64,000 nucleotides of DNA from Thermomonas sp. (GTDB lineage: Bacteria; Pseudomonadota; Gammaproteobacteria; Xanthomonadales; Xanthomonadaceae): assembly GCA_020692565.1 (NCBI GenBank), contig JAIMKJ010000004.1, forward strand, positions 1 to 64,000, given 5' to 3'. Made by a program: the position numbers and the translations under genes. Below the pieces are notes generated by a model. The model worked only from the letters and a program-made list of their open reading frames with translations. It was not told where the DNA came from and searched no databases. Shown piece after piece: positions 51,965 to 64,000 of this stretch; within the stretch, counting starts at the first letter, position 1, and each line of letters begins with the position of its first letter.

Positions 51965-53409
51965 TCCGCCGTCTGCTCGACACCAGGGATCTCTCGAAAG
52001 CTTTCCCGCGCGTGCATTTCGTCGGCATCGGCGGCGCCGGCATGAGCGGAATCGCCGAAGTGCTGTGCACGCTGGGTTATCAGGTGTCCGGCTCCGACAA
52101 TGCCGAGAACGCAGTCACCCGCCGTCTCGCATCGCTGGGCATCACCATCTGTCGCGGCCACGCCGCCGCCAACGTGCTCGGCGCCGACTGCGTGGTCGTG
52201 TCCAGCGCGATCAAGCGCGACAATCCCGAGTGGATGGAAGCGCGCGCGCAGCGCATTCCGGTGGTGCCACGCGCCGAAATGCTGGCCGAGCTGATGCGTT
52301 TCCGTCGCGGCATCGCCATCGCCGGCACCCACGGCAAGACCACCACCACGTCGCTGACCGCAAGCGTGCTGGGCGAGGGCGGACTGGATCCGACCTTCGT
52401 CATCGGCGGTCAGCTCCTCGCGGCCGGCGCCAATGCGCGGCTCGGCAGCGGCGACTGGCTTGCGGCCGAAGCCGACGAGAGCGACGGCAGTTTCCTGCGC
52501 TTGAATCCGCTGATCGCGGTCGTCACGAATATCGACGCCGATCATCTCGAGAACTACGGCGGCGATTTCGCGAGAGTGCAGGCTGCGTTCTCGGAATTCC
52601 TGCATCGCCTGCCGTTCTACGGCCTTGCGGTGCTGTGCATCGACGATCCGGAAGTCGCCGCGCTCGCCGTCGATATGCCGCGTCATGTCATCAGTTACGG
52701 ATTCGCCGCACATGCCGACGTGCGTGCGGAAGAGGTCGAACAGTCCGGCGGCGCGATGCGTTTCACCCTCTGCCTGCCCGACGGCACGCGCACGCCGACG
52801 ACGCTGGCGCTGCCCGGCCGCCACAATGTGCAGAACGCGCTGGCGGCGGCGACCATCGGCTGGCAATTGGGCGTGGCGCCCGAAGCGATCGCGCGCGCGC
52901 TGGAGAAGTTCGCCGGCATCGGCCGTCGTTTCAATCTGCTCGGCGAGTTGACGACCACACAGGGCGCGAAGATTCAGCTGGTCGACGATTACGGCCATCA
53001 TCCGAAAGAACTCGAAGCGGTGTTCGAGGCTGCGCGCGGCGGCTGGCCGGAGCGCCGTCTCGTCGTCGCGTTCCAGCCGCATCGTTACAGCCGTACGCGC
53101 GATCTGTTCGACGATTTCGCGGCGGTGCTGTCGAACGTCGATGCGCTGGTGCTCACCGAAGTCTATCCGGCCGGCGAAGCGCCGATCGCCGGCGCCGACG
53201 CCAAGTCGCTGGCGCGCAGCATCCGCGCGCGCGGGCGCATCGATCCGGTGGTGGTCGGCAGTGCCGCTGATCTCGCCAGCGTCTTGCCCGATGTGCTGCG
53301 CGACGGCGATCTGTTGCTGATGATGGGTGCCGGCGATATCGGCGCCGCCGCGCAGCAGATCTCCACCCAGGGTTTCGCCAACACCGTCGCCGAGGATCCG
53401 AAGTCGTGA
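51961..53409 (+). CDS. murC: UDP-N-acetylmuramate-L-alanine ligase
   Basis: [29 protein letters not shown]. Confidence 0.97.
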   Translation: MIRRLLDTRDLSKAFPRVHFVGIGGAGMSGIAEVLCTLGYQVSGSDNAENAVTRRLASLGITICRGHAAANVLGADCVVVSSAIKRDNPEWMEARAQRIPVVPRAEMLAELMRFRRGIAIAGTHGKTTTTSLTASVLGEGGLDPTFVIGGQLLAAGANARLGSGDWLAAEADESDGSFLRLNPLIAVVTNIDADHLENYGGDFARVQAAFSEFLHRLPFYGLAVLCIDDPEVAALAVDMPRHVISYGFAAHADVRAEEVEQSGGAMRFTLCLPDGTRTPTTLALPGRHNVQNALAAATIGWQLGVAPEAIARALEKFAGIGRRFNLLGELTTTQGAKIQLVDDYGHHPKELEAVFEAARGGWPERRLVVAFQPHRYSRTRDLFDDFAAVLSNVDALVLTEVYPAGEAPIAGADAKSLARSIRARGRIDPVVVGSAADLASVLPDVLRDGDLLLMMGAGDIGAAAQQISTQGFANTVAEDPKS

Positions 53410-54392
53410 CTGCATCCATTCCCGCACCGCGCATTCACCACGCTGCCGCATTCGGTCGCGTCGCCGTGCTGATGGGCGGCACCAGCGCCGAGCGCGAAGT
53501 CTCGCTGGAGTCCGGCCGCAACGTGCTGGACGCGCTGCGCGCGCGCGGCGTCGATGCGCATGCCGTCGACGGCATTCCGGCGCTGATCGACGCGCTGCGC
53601 GCGGGCCGATTCGATCGCGTCTTCAATATCCTGCACGGCAACAAGGGCGGCGGCGAAGACGGGGTTCTCCAGGGCGCGCTTGAAGCGCTCGGTGTGCCGT
53701 ACACGGGGTCGGGCGTGCTCGGTTCGGCGTTGAGCATGGACAAGATACGCACCAAGCAGGTGTGGGCCAGCGAGGGCCTGCCTACGCCGAAGTTCGTGCG
53801 TCTGCGCCACGGCGATGACATGCGGGCCGCCGCGCGCGCGCTGGGTCTGCCGGTGTTCGTGAAGCCGTCCTGCGAAGGCTCGAGTGTCGGTGTATTCCGC
53901 ATCCTCGTCGACGGCGATCTTGCTGCGGCCGAAGCTTTCGCCGCCGGTTACGCCGGCGAACTGCTGATGGAGCAGATGGTGGTCGGCGACGAATTCACGG
54001 TCGGCATCTTCGGCGACCTCGCATTGCCGTCGATCCGCATCGTTCCGGCGGGCGAGTGGTACGACTATCACGCCAAATACATCGCCGACGACACCCAGTA
54101 CCTCTGCCCGGGTCTCGACGGCGATGACGAGATCGCTGTGCGCGATCTCGCACTGCGCGCGTTCCGCGCCGCCGGTTGCGGCAGTTGGGGCCGCGTCGAC
54201 GTGATGCGCGATCGCCGCAGCGGGGAACACTTGGAAATCCAGTCGGGCTTTCAGCTGATCGAGATCAACACCGCGCCGGGCATGACCAGTCACTCGCTGG
54301 TGCCGAAAGCCGCGCGCCAGATCGGCATCGATTTCGAAACCCTGTGCTGGCTCATCCTGGAAACCACGATGCCGGAGGCGGCAGAGCGATGA
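53406..54392 (+). CDS. ddlB: D-alanine-D-alanine ligase
   Basis: [45 protein letters not shown]. Confidence 0.97.
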   Translation: MTASIPAPRIHHAAAFGRVAVLMGGTSAEREVSLESGRNVLDALRARGVDAHAVDGIPALIDALRAGRFDRVFNILHGNKGGGEDGVLQGALEALGVPYTGSGVLGSALSMDKIRTKQVWASEGLPTPKFVRLRHGDDMRAAARALGLPVFVKPSCEGSSVGVFRILVDGDLAAAEAFAAGYAGELLMEQMVVGDEFTVGIFGDLALPSIRIVPAGEWYDYHAKYIADDTQYLCPGLDGDDEIAVRDLALRAFRAAGCGSWGRVDVMRDRRSGEHLEIQSGFQLIEINTAPGMTSHSLVPKAARQIGIDFETLCWLILETTMPEAAER

Positions 54393-55129
54393 ACGCCTTC
54401 CTGCGACTCGTCGCGTGGCTGCTGGCGCTGACGCTGGTGATCCTGCCGGTGGTGGCGGTCATCCAGGGCTGGGCGGGCGCCGAGCGTTGGCCGCTGCGCA
54501 CGCTGCGCGTGGTCGGCGATCTGGAACGCGTCGACGACCGGCAACTGCAGGCTGCGCTGATGCCGCACGCGCAGCGCGGGTTCTTCGCGGTGCGTCTGGC
54601 CGATGCGCAGGCTGCCGTGGCCGGGCTGCCGTGGGTCGAACGTGCGGAAGTGCGCAAACAATGGCCGGATGTGCTGGTGGTGCACGTGGTCGAGCATCGT
54701 CCGTTCGCATGGTGGGGCAACGATCGCCTGCTGTCCGAGCGCGGCCGTATCTTCGCCAGCAAGGGCGTGGCCGTGCCCGAAGGTCTGCCGCGCTTCGATG
54801 GGCCGGAATCGCGCAGCGCCGACATCGTCGCGCTCTACAACGAATCGCGGGCCATGTTCGCGCCGGGCGGCCTGGACGTGCGCACGCTGCGCATCGATCG
54901 CCGCGGCAGCTGGTCGCTGACGCTGTCCAACGGCGCCGAACTGCTGATCGGGCGCGACGACGCCAAGCTTCGGCTGGCGCGTTTCGCGCGCCTGCTGCCG
55001 CAGATCTCGACGCGGGAAGGGCAGCGGTTGGACCGCGCGGATCTCCGCTACACCAATGGTTTCGCGTTGCGGTGGCAGGGGCTCGTTCCCGCGTCCGCCG
55101 TTGCGACGCAAGTGCAGGACAAGACATGA
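54389..55129 (+). CDS. ftsQ: Cell division protein FtsQ
   Basis: N-terminal TM plus POTRA-like domain; position between ddlB and ftsA. Confidence 0.93.
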   Translation: MNAFLRLVAWLLALTLVILPVVAVIQGWAGAERWPLRTLRVVGDLERVDDRQLQAALMPHAQRGFFAVRLADAQAAVAGLPWVERAEVRKQWPDVLVVHVVEHRPFAWWGNDRLLSERGRIFASKGVAVPEGLPRFDGPESRSADIVALYNESRAMFAPGGLDVRTLRIDRRGSWSLTLSNGAELLIGRDDAKLRLARFARLLPQISTREGQRLDRADLRYTNGFALRWQGLVPASAVATQVQDKT

Positions 55130-56361
55130 ACCGCAAGGGCGACAAATCGCTGATCGTCGGCCTCGACATCGGCACATCGAAGGTGGTGGCGCTGGTCGGC
55201 GAGTATTCGCCGGGCAACCCCATCGAAGTCATCGGCATCGGCACGCACGAATCGCGCGGGCTGAAGCGCGGCGTCGTGGTCGACATCGAATCCACCGTGC
55301 AGTCGATCCAGCGCGCGATCGAGGAAGCCGAGCTGATGGCCGGCTGCGAGATCCGCTCGGTCTACGCCTCGATTTCCGGCAACCACGTGCAGTGCCGCAA
55401 CTCGCCCGGCATCGTGCCGATCCGCGACGGTGAAGTCAGCTACGCCGATCTCGACCGCGTGCTCGAAGCGGCGAAAGCGGTGGCGATTCCGGCCGACCAG
55501 AAGATCCTGCATGCGATCCCGCGCGATTATGTGCTGGACGATTCGCAGGAAGGCATCCGCAATCCGGTCGGCATGACCGGCGTGCGCCTTGAAGTGCATG
55601 CGCACCTCGTGGTCTGCGCGCAGTCGGCCGCCGCCAACATCAGCAAGTGCGTGCAGCGCTGCGGCCTGCAGGTGGACGATCTGATCTTCTCCGCGCTGGC
55701 GTCCAGCACCGCCGTGTTGACCAGCGACGAACGCGAGCTGGGCGTGGTGCTGGTCGACATCGGCGCCGGCACCACCGACATCGCGGTGTTCGTGCACGGC
55801 GCGATCTGCCACACCGCATCGCTGCCGATCGCCGGCGATCACGTCACCAACGACATCGCGCACATGCTGCGCACGCCCACGCCAGAAGCCGAGCAGATCA
55901 AGGTCCGCTACGCCTGCGCGCTGGCGCAGCTGGCGACGGCGGAAGAAAGCATCCAGGTGCCGAGCGTCGGCGACCGCCCGCCGCGTCGCCTGCCGCGCCA
56001 TGCGCTGGCGCAGGCGGTGCAGGGCCGCTACGAGGAAATCTTCGAGATGGTGCAGGCCGAACTGCGCCGCTCCGGTTTCGAGGAACTGGTTCGTGCCGGC
56101 ATGGTGCTGACCGGGGGCGCGTCGAAGATGGAAGGCGTGATCGAACTCGCGGAAGAAATGCTGCAGATGCCGGTGCGCGTGGGTATCCCGCAGCACGTCA
56201 CCGGGCTGGGCGAGGTCGTCGGCAACCCGGTGCATGCGTCCGGCGTCGGCCTGCTGCTGATGGGCAGTCAGATCGAGCATCCGCGCCGCCCGGTGATTCC
56301 GGCCGGCCGCGCGGTGGGTCTGTTCAACAAATTTAAGAATTGGTATCGCGGCGAGTTCTAG
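55126..56361 (+). CDS. ftsA: Cell division protein FtsA
   Basis: SLIVGLDIGTSKVVALVGE; C-terminal amphipathic GLFNKFKNWYRGEF. Confidence 0.97.
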   Translation: MNRKGDKSLIVGLDIGTSKVVALVGEYSPGNPIEVIGIGTHESRGLKRGVVVDIESTVQSIQRAIEEAELMAGCEIRSVYASISGNHVQCRNSPGIVPIRDGEVSYADLDRVLEAAKAVAIPADQKILHAIPRDYVLDDSQEGIRNPVGMTGVRLEVHAHLVVCAQSAAANISKCVQRCGLQVDDLIFSALASSTAVLTSDERELGVVLVDIGAGTTDIAVFVHGAICHTASLPIAGDHVTNDIAHMLRTPTPEAEQIKVRYACALAQLATAEESIQVPSVGDRPPRRLPRHALAQAVQGRYEEIFEMVQAELRRSGFEELVRAGMVLTGGASKMEGVIELAEEMLQMPVRVGIPQHVTGLGEVVGNPVHASGVGLLLMGSQIEHPRRPVIPAGRAVGLFNKFKNWYRGEF

Positions 56362-56399
56362 TCAGTAGCGAAAGATCGGGCTTCCTGTCCGACTTCCGC

Positions 56400-56476
56400 G
56401 CAAACGATCCAGACGAAGCCCGGATCGTTTGCCGGTTCGAGCGAATCGCTCGAACCGTCGGCACATCCTTGTGCCG
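56400..56476 (+). other. Three consecutive perfect stem-loops in the ftsA-ftsZ intergenic region
   Basis: GCAAACGATCC/GGATCGTTTGC; CGGTTCGAGCG-AAT-CGCTCGAACCG; CGGCACA-TCCT-TGTGCCG. Confidence 0.85.
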
Positions 56477-56603
56477 ATGCGTCGGATCTTCAGCGACATC
56501 GGTTTGCGCGACGAAAGAGATCAGGCGAGTAGAGACAAAACCAGTTTCACGGCGACACACGATCAGACAACAGCAACACTTATAACTAGACGAGGACACG
56601 GAC

Positions 56604-57839
56604 ATGGCATATTTCGAACTGGTAGAGAAGATGGCGCCGAACGCGGTCATCAAGGTCGTTGGCGTGGGCGGCGGCGGCGGCAACGCGGTCGCGCACATGG
56701 TCAACGGCAGTATCGAGGGCGTTGAGTTCATCACCGCCAACACCGATTCGCAGGCGATCAAGAACTGCGGCGCCAAGCTGCAGTTGCAGCTCGGCACCAA
56801 CGTCACCAAGGGGCTGGGTGCGGGCGCGAATCCGGAAGTCGGTCGCCAGGCCGCGCTGGAAGATCGCGAACGCATCATGGATGCGCTGCAGGGCGCCGAC
56901 ATGGTGTTCATCACCGCCGGCATGGGCGGCGGCACCGGCACCGGCGCTGCACCGGTGGTCGCGCAGTTGGCGAAGGAGATGGGCATCCTCACGGTCGCCG
57001 TCGTCACCAAGCCCTTCCCGTTCGAAGGCCGTCGCCGCATGCAGGTGGCGCTCAAGGGCATCGAAGAGCTGTCGCAGCACTGCGATTCGCTGATCACGAT
57101 TCCCAACGAGAAACTGATCACCGTGCTCGGCCGCAACGCCACCATGATCCAGGCGTTCCGCGCCGCCAACGACGTGCTGCAGGGCGCGGTGCAGGGCATC
57201 GCCGATCTGATCGTGCGTCCGGGCCTGATCAACGTCGACTTCGCCGACGTGCGTACCGTGATGAGCGAGATGGGCCTGGCGATGATGGGTACCGGCACCG
57301 CCCGCGGCGACGACCGCGCGCAGGCCGCGGCCGAGGGCGCGATCAACAATCCGCTGCTCGACGACGTGAATCTGGCCGGCGCCAACGGCATCCTGGTCAA
57401 CATCACCGCCGGTCCGGACTTCACGATGGCCGAGTTCGACGAAGTCGGTCGCACCATCGAGAACTTCGCTTCGGAAGACGCGACCGTGGTCATCGGCACC
57501 GTGCTCGATCCCGAGATGCAGGACGAGGTGCGGGTGACCGTGGTCGCCACCGGCCTCAACCGCTCGGTGGCGCGTCAGGCCGTCCGCGGCAACGAGCGCG
57601 AAGAAGCGTTCGCCCCGGCGCGCCGTCCGCAGGTGCAGTTGATCAACACCCAGGGCCGTCGCGACGGCACCACCGGGATGATGATCGACGAGACCGAGAG
57701 CTTCACGCCGGGCGCCGGCATCGCCGCCAACCTCCGTGGCCGCGGTCACGCCGACCCGTCGGCGCCGGCGGCGGCCGATTTCGGCAGCGACAGCAGCTAT
57801 CTGGATATCCCTGCGTTTCTGCGTCGCCAAGCGGACTGA
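56604..57839 (+). CDS. ftsZ: Cell division protein FtsZ
   Basis: [26 protein letters not shown] tubulin signature. Confidence 0.98.
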   Translation: MAYFELVEKMAPNAVIKVVGVGGGGGNAVAHMVNGSIEGVEFITANTDSQAIKNCGAKLQLQLGTNVTKGLGAGANPEVGRQAALEDRERIMDALQGADMVFITAGMGGGTGTGAAPVVAQLAKEMGILTVAVVTKPFPFEGRRRMQVALKGIEELSQHCDSLITIPNEKLITVLGRNATMIQAFRAANDVLQGAVQGIADLIVRPGLINVDFADVRTVMSEMGLAMMGTGTARGDDRAQAAAEGAINNPLLDDVNLAGANGILVNITAGPDFTMAEFDEVGRTIENFASEDATVVIGTVLDPEMQDEVRVTVVATGLNRSVARQAVRGNEREEAFAPARRPQVQLINTQGRRDGTTGMMIDETESFTPGAGIAANLRGRGHADPSAPAAADFGSDSSYLDIPAFLRRQAD

Positions 57840-57937
57840 GCGATCTCGCCTCGCCTCTGCCCGGCTTCCGGCCGGGCCGGGCGATGCAATACAACGGCAC
57901 TCCGGTTGTCCGCTGGCGTGTCGGCAACGTGTCCTTC

Positions 57938-57969
57938 CCCGCCGGGTCTTCGTGGCCCGGCGGGCTTTT
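57938..57969 (+). terminator. Rho-independent terminator after ftsZ
   Basis: CCCGCCGGG-TCTTCGTGG-CCCGGCGGG-CTTTT. Confidence 0.85.
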
Positions 57970-58129
57970 GTCATCAAGGGCGCCAGCCCGATGTTGCGGT
58001 GCGGGAACAGTCTGTCGCTTCCGTTCAGGTTCAGCATTCCACGTGTTAATCTCGCCGTCCGCTAGCGCCGAAATCGCTGTATTTCCGCACTCTGCCGCAT
58101 CCCGAACTCCTTCCGGCACACGACCGACC

Positions 58130-59038
58130 ATGGCCCAGCAACGCACCCTGCAGAACATGATCCGCGCCACGGGCGTGGGCCTGCACAGCGGCGAGAAGGT
58201 CTACCTGACCATGCGCCCGGCAGCGGTCGATACCGGCATCGTGTTCCGCCGCGTCGATCTGGACCCGGTGGTCGAGATCCCGGCCCGCGCCGGTTACGTC
58301 ACCGAAACCATGCTCTGCACCGGCCTGTCGCACGCTGGCGGAAAGGCGATGACGGTCGAACATCTGATGTCCGCGCTCGCCGGTCTCGGCGTCGACAACG
58401 CATATATCGATCTTTCGGCGCCCGAAGTGCCGATCATGGACGGCTCGTCCGGCCCGTTCGTATTCCTGCTGCAGTCCGCGGGCATCGTCGAGCAGAATGC
58501 GCCCAAACGCTTCATCCGCATCCTGAAAACCGTGGAAGTCCGCGACGGCGACAAGATCGCCCGGTTCGAGCCTCATAACGGTTTCCGCCTCGGTTTCACC
58601 GTCGAATTCGACCATCCGGCGATTCCCGCCTCGCGCTCGCGCGCGGTCGTGGAGTTCTCCACCGAGAACTACATCAAGGAAGTCAGCCGCGCCCGCACTT
58701 TCGGCTTCATGCACGACCTGGAATTCATGCGCGAGCGCAATCTCGGCCTGGGCGGGTCGATGGACAACGCGATCGTGCTCGACGAATTCCGGGTGCTGAA
58801 CGACGATGGTCTGCGCTACGCCGACGAATTCGTCCGTCACAAGATCCTCGACGCGGTCGGCGATCTGTATCTCGCCGGTGGCCCGATCCTCGGTGCCTAC
58901 GAAGGTTTCAAGTCCGGCCACGCCCTCAACAACAAGCTCGTCCGCGCTTTGCTTGCCGAGCGATCGGCCTGGGACGAGGTGGTCTTCGAGCGCCACGAGC
59001 CGGTACCGGTCGTCTTCGGCGCCCCTCAGCTGGCCTGA
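58130..59038 (+). CDS. lpxC: UDP-3-O-acyl-N-acetylglucosamine deacetylase
   Basis: [52 protein letters not shown]. Confidence 0.97.
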   Translation: MAQQRTLQNMIRATGVGLHSGEKVYLTMRPAAVDTGIVFRRVDLDPVVEIPARAGYVTETMLCTGLSHAGGKAMTVEHLMSALAGLGVDNAYIDLSAPEVPIMDGSSGPFVFLLQSAGIVEQNAPKRFIRILKTVEVRDGDKIARFEPHNGFRLGFTVEFDHPAIPASRSRAVVEFSTENYIKEVSRARTFGFMHDLEFMRERNLGLGGSMDNAIVLDEFRVLNDDGLRYADEFVRHKILDAVGDLYLAGGPILGAYEGFKSGHALNNKLVRALLAERSAWDEVVFERHEPVPVVFGAPQLA

Positions 59039-59233
59039 ACGGCCAGTTCGGCTCCCGCGCGGCCTGAACGGACCCGGCGAATTGCCCGATCCGTGAACTG
59101 CGGCCGTGCGTTTTACCAAAAATTAACGAAATGCCCTTGACTTCTTAACCTGCCGGCGGTTGCCGGCCGGTAGGATTGCCCCTTCGCGCCTTCCCGGCCG
59201 GCCCAAAACGGGGTCCGACAGGGCAGGGGGACA

Positions 59234-59704
59234 TCAGGGAGAGTCCTTTCGTGGCGGTGTGTCGCCGTCGGAAGCGAGTGCGGTCGCGAAGGCTTCGCGT
59301 GCGGCCGCAGAGAGGGGAATGGCAGTGACGGTCGTTTCGCTACCGACGTTCAGAGGCCGCATCGCCTGCGGTCCGCTCGCGGTCTTGACGACAAGATCCG
59401 TCGCTTCCAGTCCGATGGAACGGGCCGCGTCGAGGATGTCGGTTGCCGCAAGCCGCAGTCGGGCATGCCAGACCGGAGCGTCCACCAGGTAAACGAGTCT
59501 TCCGCGATCGATGTTCGCAAGGCGCGCGTGCGCCGCGAGCCCCGGCGGGAGGCAGGGATGAAGTTGATGTTCCAGTGCTTCAAGCCACAGCGCCCGACGG
59601 ATCGGGTCGCTGGCATCGCTGCCCAACAGGGCATCGATGGCGGTCCGCGGTGTCGCGGGTCGGTCGGGTGGCGTGCTGGAGCGCGAACGAGACATTGAAC
59701 CCAT
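59234..59704 (-). CDS. DciA-like DUF721 protein
   Basis: LEALEHQLHPCLPPGLAAHARLANIDRGRLVYLVDAPVWHARLRLAATDIL. Confidence 0.8.
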   Translation of the reverse strand: MGSMSRSRSSTPPDRPATPRTAIDALLGSDASDPIRRALWLEALEHQLHPCLPPGLAAHARLANIDRGRLVYLVDAPVWHARLRLAATDILDAARSIGLEATDLVVKTASGPQAMRPLNVGSETTVTAIPLSAAAREAFATALASDGDTPPRKDSP

Positions 59705-60704
59705 GACTTTACACAGCTTCATACAGATTGCGCACCGTCATATGACGACCGCATCTCACGCTGTTCAGACCACCGCCGTCCATGCCTTCGAAAAGATCGG
59801 TCCGCGCGTTGTCCGCGCCGCCGAACTGGGCCGGCACGCGATGCGCGAAAAGCCCGGTTACGCAGCCGTGGCGCTGCTGACGGTCGGTGCGCTGTTCGGC
59901 ACCACCGGCCAGGGCATGATCCGCGGCGCCGAGTACAACCGTTTGAAGACCGAGGTCGTCACCCAGCGCGATGCCCTGGACAACACCCGCCGCGAAGCGC
60001 AGCGCGAAGTGAATGCGCTGGCCGCCCGTCTCGGCGAACTGCAGGCCGAAGCCAATCGGCTCAATGCATTGGGCGAACGTCTGACCCGCGTCGCCCAGCT
60101 CGGCGATGGCGAATTCGATTTCGACAAGCCGATCGGCGTCGGCGGCGTCGGCCCGGTTCGCGACATGCCGGCCACCAGTCTGCGCCACGGCCTCGCCAAC
60201 CTCGGCGCCCGGTTCGAGCACGCCGGCGGTCAGCTGTCGGTGCTGGAGTCGCTGTTGTTCAATCGCGAACTCGACAAGAACGCGATGCCCACCCGGTATC
60301 CGATCGCCGACAGCTACATCACCTCCGGCTTCGGCTATCGCGCCGATCCGTTCGGCGGCGGCAGCCAGTTGCACAAGGGCGTCGATTTCGAAGCGAATAC
60401 CGGCGATCCGGTCCTGGCCGTCGGCGACGGCGTGGTGACCTTCTCCGGCGTGCGCTCGGGCTACGGCAACGTGATCGAGGTCGATCACGGCAACGGCTAT
60501 GTCACCCGCTACGCGCACAACTCCCGCCTGCTCGGTCAGGCCGGCGACCTGGTCCGCGGCGGTCAGGAGATCGCCAAGGCCGGCTCCACCGGTCGTTCCA
60601 CCGGGGCCCATGTCCATTTCGAGGTCTGGGAAAACGGGGTCGTGGTCAATCCGTTGCAGTTCCTGGGCGTCGCTGGAACCGTGAAGCCGCCCGGCAAGGG
60701 TTGA
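59703..60704 (+). CDS. M23 family metallopeptidase, membrane-anchored
   Basis: [53 protein letters not shown]. Confidence 0.95.
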   Translation: MTLHSFIQIAHRHMTTASHAVQTTAVHAFEKIGPRVVRAAELGRHAMREKPGYAAVALLTVGALFGTTGQGMIRGAEYNRLKTEVVTQRDALDNTRREAQREVNALAARLGELQAEANRLNALGERLTRVAQLGDGEFDFDKPIGVGGVGPVRDMPATSLRHGLANLGARFEHAGGQLSVLESLLFNRELDKNAMPTRYPIADSYITSGFGYRADPFGGGSQLHKGVDFEANTGDPVLAVGDGVVTFSGVRSGYGNVIEVDHGNGYVTRYAHNSRLLGQAGDLVRGGQEIAKAGSTGRSTGAHVHFEVWENGVVVNPLQFLGVAGTVKPPGKG

Positions 60705-60849
60705 AGCCGTTCCGGGGGGGCTTGATACCCCGGAACACCGGCTCCAAGTACAATCGAGTGTTGCGGGGGGCGCGCTGCGCCCCTTTTTGTTGCGGACGGC
60801 CGTGGTTGCGGTGGCCGCTGCCCTTCCCTCTTTCGATTATTCCCAGCCC

Positions 60850-63570
60850 ATGCTCAATCGCCTGTTGACCAGCATCTTCGGTAGCCGCAACGATCGTTTC
60901 GTCAAGCAACTCGGCGGCATCGTCAAGAAGATCAACGCTCTCGAACCGCAGATGGAGGCGCTGTCCGACGCCGAACTCCAGGCCAAGACGCCCGAGTTCA
61001 AGCAGCGCGTCGCCAACGGCGAATCCCTCGACAAACTCCTGCCCGAAGCGTTCGCGGTGTGCCGCGAAGCGTCGAAGCGCGTCCTCGGCATGCGTCATTA
61101 CGACGTACAGCTGATCGGCGGCATGGTGCTGCATCTGGGCAAGATCGCGGAAATGCGTACCGGCGAAGGCAAGACACTGGTCGGCACCCTGCCGGTGTAC
61201 CTCAATGCGCTGGAAGGTAAAGGCGTCCACGTGGTCACCGTCAACGATTACCTCGCCAAGCGCGACTCGGCGTGGATGGGCAGGCTCTACAACTGGCTGG
61301 GCCTGTCGGTCGGCGTGGTCTATCCGGGCATGAACCACGGCGACAAGGCCGCCGCGTACGGTTCCGACATCACCTACGGCACCAACAACGAATTCGGCTT
61401 CGACTACCTGCGCGACAACATGGCGCTGTCGAAGGAAGACCGCCATCAGCGCGGCCTGCATTACGCGATCGTCGACGAAGTCGACTCGATCCTGATCGAC
61501 GAGGCCCGCACCCCGCTGATCATCTCCGGCCCGGCCGACGAATCGCCGGAGCTGTACGTCAAGGTCAACCGCATCGTGCCGCAGCTCAAGCGTCAGGAAG
61601 TGGAAGACGGCGTCGGCGACTACTGGATCGACGAGAAGAGCAAGCAGGTACATCTGTCCGAAGCCGGCCAGGAGCACGCCGAGGATCTGCTGCGTCGCGC
61701 CGGCATCATCGATGCCGAAGACGGCCTCTACGCCGCGCACAACATCCACGTCGTCCATCACATGAACGCCGCGATGCGCGCCCACGCGCTGTTCCAGCGC
61801 GATGTCGACTACATCGTGCGCGACGGCGAAGTCGTGATCGTCGACGAATTCACCGGCCGCACGCTGACCGGCCGTCGCTGGTCCGATGGCCTGCACCAGG
61901 CGGTCGAGGCGAAGGAAGGCGTGCCGGTGCAGCGCGAGAACCAGACGCTCGCCAGCATCACCTTCCAGAATCTGTTTCGCATGTACGGAAAGCTGTCGGG
62001 CATGACCGGTACCGCGGACACCGAAGCCTACGAATTCCAGAACATCTATGCGCTGGAAGTGGTGGTGATCCCGACCCATCGGCCGATGGTGCGCAAGGAC
62101 CACGCAGATGCGGTCTTCCTCAACAAGGCGGGCAAATACCGCGCGGTGGCCAACGAGATCAAGGACGCGAACGAACGCGGCCAGCCGGTCCTGGTCGGCA
62201 CCACTTCGATCGAGGTCTCGGAGATGTTGTCCGAGCAGCTCAAGGCCGCCGGTATCGTGCATGAAGTGCTCAACGCCAAGCAGCACGAGCGCGAAGCGCA
62301 GATCATCGCCCAGGCCGGTCGCCCGCACGCGGTGACCATCGCCACCAACATGGCCGGTCGCGGTACCGATATCGTGCTCGGCGGTTCGCTGGAAGCGGAA
62401 ATCGCCGCGCTCGAGGCCGAAGCCGGCGCCGAACTCGACGATGCGGAGCGCCAGCGCGTCAAGGCCGAGTGGCAGCAGCGCCACGACGCGGTGAAAGCGA
62501 GCGGCGGTCTGCACATCGTCGGCACCGAACGCCACGAATCGCGCCGCATCGACAACCAGCTGCGCGGTCGTTCCGGCCGTCAGGGCGATCCGGGTTCGTC
62601 GCGGTTCTATCTGTCGCTCGAAGACAATCTGATGCGCATCTTCGCCGCCGACTGGGTGCAGCGGATGATGGCGCGGATGGGTCTGAAGGAAGACGACATC
62701 ATCGAAAGCCCGCTGGTCAGCAAGCAGATCGCCGGCGCGCAGCGAAAGGTGGAAGCGCATAACTTCGACATCCGCAAGAACCTGCTCGACTTCGACGACG
62801 TCAACAACGACCAGCGCAAGGTCATCTATCGCCAGCGCGACGAGCTGCTGGAGGCCGAAAGCATCAAGGACAACATCGACGGCATCCGCAACGATGTGAT
62901 CGCCGATGTCGTCGACCGCTTCGTGCCGCCGAATTCGATCGACGAACAGTGGGATCTCCAGGGCCTGGAATCCGAGCTGGCGAAGGAATTCAACCTGCAG
63001 TTGCCGGTGACCGATCACGTGCGCGACAAGAGCGAGATCGACGCCGAGGGCATCGCCAATTACGTGCAGGCCGCCGCGGCCAAGCTGTTCGACGACAAGG
63101 AACAGGCGGTCGGCGGCGACACCATGCGCATGCTCGAAAAGCATCTGATGCTGACCGTGGTCGATCAGAGCTGGAAGGAACATCTCGGTCGCATGGATTA
63201 CCTGCGCCAGGGCATCCATCTGCGCGGTTACGCGCAGAAGCAACCGAAGCAGGAATACAAGAAGGAAGCGTTCGCGCTGTTCAGCGAAATGCTGGAGAAG
63301 GTCAAGCGCGAAGTGATTTCGCTGCTGGCCCGCGTGCGTATCCGTAGCGAAGAGGAAATCGCCCAGGCCGAAGCCGCCGAGCGCGCGCGCGCCGAAGCGG
63401 TCGCGCGGCAGATGCAGTTCCAGCATCCGGACATGGGCGGTTACGGCGCCGACGAGGAAGCCGCGGACGTGGAACAGGATCCGTCCTCGATGCCCAAGGT
63501 CGGCCGGAACGATCCGTGTCCGTGCGGGTCGGGAAAGAAGTTCAAACACTGCCACGGGCAGTTGGCGTAA
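60850..63570 (+). CDS. secA: Protein translocase ATPase SecA
   Basis: [37 protein letters not shown]-terminal zinc motif [14 protein letters not shown]. Confidence 0.98.
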   Translation: MLNRLLTSIFGSRNDRFVKQLGGIVKKINALEPQMEALSDAELQAKTPEFKQRVANGESLDKLLPEAFAVCREASKRVLGMRHYDVQLIGGMVLHLGKIAEMRTGEGKTLVGTLPVYLNALEGKGVHVVTVNDYLAKRDSAWMGRLYNWLGLSVGVVYPGMNHGDKAAAYGSDITYGTNNEFGFDYLRDNMALSKEDRHQRGLHYAIVDEVDSILIDEARTPLIISGPADESPELYVKVNRIVPQLKRQEVEDGVGDYWIDEKSKQVHLSEAGQEHAEDLLRRAGIIDAEDGLYAAHNIHVVHHMNAAMRAHALFQRDVDYIVRDGEVVIVDEFTGRTLTGRRWSDGLHQAVEAKEGVPVQRENQTLASITFQNLFRMYGKLSGMTGTADTEAYEFQNIYALEVVVIPTHRPMVRKDHADAVFLNKAGKYRAVANEIKDANERGQPVLVGTTSIEVSEMLSEQLKAAGIVHEVLNAKQHEREAQIIAQAGRPHAVTIATNMAGRGTDIVLGGSLEAEIAALEAEAGAELDDAERQRVKAEWQQRHDAVKASGGLHIVGTERHESRRIDNQLRGRSGRQGDPGSSRFYLSLEDNLMRIFAADWVQRMMARMGLKEDDIIESPLVSKQIAGAQRKVEAHNFDIRKNLLDFDDVNNDQRKVIYRQRDELLEAESIKDNIDGIRNDVIADVVDRFVPPNSIDEQWDLQGLESELAKEFNLQLPVTDHVRDKSEIDAEGIANYVQAAAAKLFDDKEQAVGGDTMRMLEKHLMLTVVDQSWKEHLGRMDYLRQGIHLRGYAQKQPKQEYKKEAFALFSEMLEKVKREVISLLARVRIRSEEEIAQAEAAERARAEAVARQMQFQHPDMGGYGADEEAADVEQDPSSMPKVGRNDPCPCGSGKKFKHCHGQLA

Positions 63571-63591
63571 TCCCGCCCACGATGTTTCACG

Positions 63592-63620
63592 AAAGAGCCT
63601 GCCTTCGCGCAGGCTCTTTT
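63592..63620 (+). terminator. Rho-independent terminator after secA
   Basis: AAAGAGCCTGCCTTCGCGCAGGCTCTTTT. Confidence 0.88.
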
Positions 63621-63711
63621 CGTTTCGGGCCGTGCTTGCCCGACGCCCGGCGGGCCGGTAAAACTGCAGCCTGAACACAGAATCGCACGCGGAATGGAGC
63701 CGCACCCGGGA

Positions 63712-64000
63712 ATGAGCGACAGCGATCGAAGTCGAAACGGAAGCGCAGATAGCAGCCCGTATGGAACCAGCGTCCATGTCGTCGCTGGCGTCATCAGCGA
63801 CGCGCGCGGCCGTATCCTGCTGGCGCGGCGCACCGCAGGCCGCGATCTCGCCGGTCTATGGGAATTCCCCGGCGGCAAGGTCGACCCCGGCGAAACGCCC
63901 GAGCAGGCGCTGGTCCGCGAGCTCCGCGAAGAGCTGGATATCGAGGCCCGCGTCGGCGCGCCGGTGATCGCGGTGCCACAGCAGTATCCGCACAAACGCC
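63712..64000 (+). CDS. mutT: NUDIX hydrolase MutT-like (truncated by window end)
   Basis: GGKVDPGETPEQALVRELREELDI Nudix box. Confidence 0.92.
   Translation, partial: MSDSDRSRNGSADSSPYGTSVHVVAGVISDARGRILLARRTAGRDLAGLWEFPGGKVDPGETPEQALVRELREELDIEARVGAPVIAVPQQYPHKR

Noticed and set aside
59234-59704. A novel gene between lpxC and the M23 peptidase
   Set aside because: Matches the DciA/DUF721 pattern commonly found at this locus in the lineage; treated as ordinary.

Overview
High-GC chromosomal window from a Lysobacter/Xanthomonas-type gammaproteobacterium (lineage inferred from gene order and protein flavour). Most of it is core genome. Left to right: an xps-type type II secretion operon (gspE partial, then F-G-H-I-J-K-L-M-N-D); two glycosyltransferase-like genes separated by an unusual 18-bp tandem-repeat element; an erythromycin-esterase-like protein; pyrF; ettA; glyA; nrdR-ribD-ribE-ribBA-ribH-nusB; thiL; an FAD-linked oxidase; yraN/lpoA/rsmI; a GGDEF protein; the RNase P RNA; an ArsR/SRPBCC pair; the full dcw cluster (mraZ to ftsZ, lpxC); dciA-like; an M23 peptidase; secA; and a partial mutT. 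The most interesting accessory locus is at 26148-31288 (minus strand). It is a compact graspetide-type (omega-ester/omega-amide) RiPP cluster: HlyD-family adaptor, C39-peptidase ABC transporter, a 57-aa double-glycine precursor that is missing from the supplied ORF track, and an MvdC/MvdD-like ATP-grasp ligase. Other structures reported include GTAG-type REP/REPIN elements, three back-to-back perfect hairpins between ftsA and ftsZ, ArsR operator-like palindromes, and a mraZ promoter with 10-bp-spaced boxes. All assignments are from reading the sequence; no database search was run.
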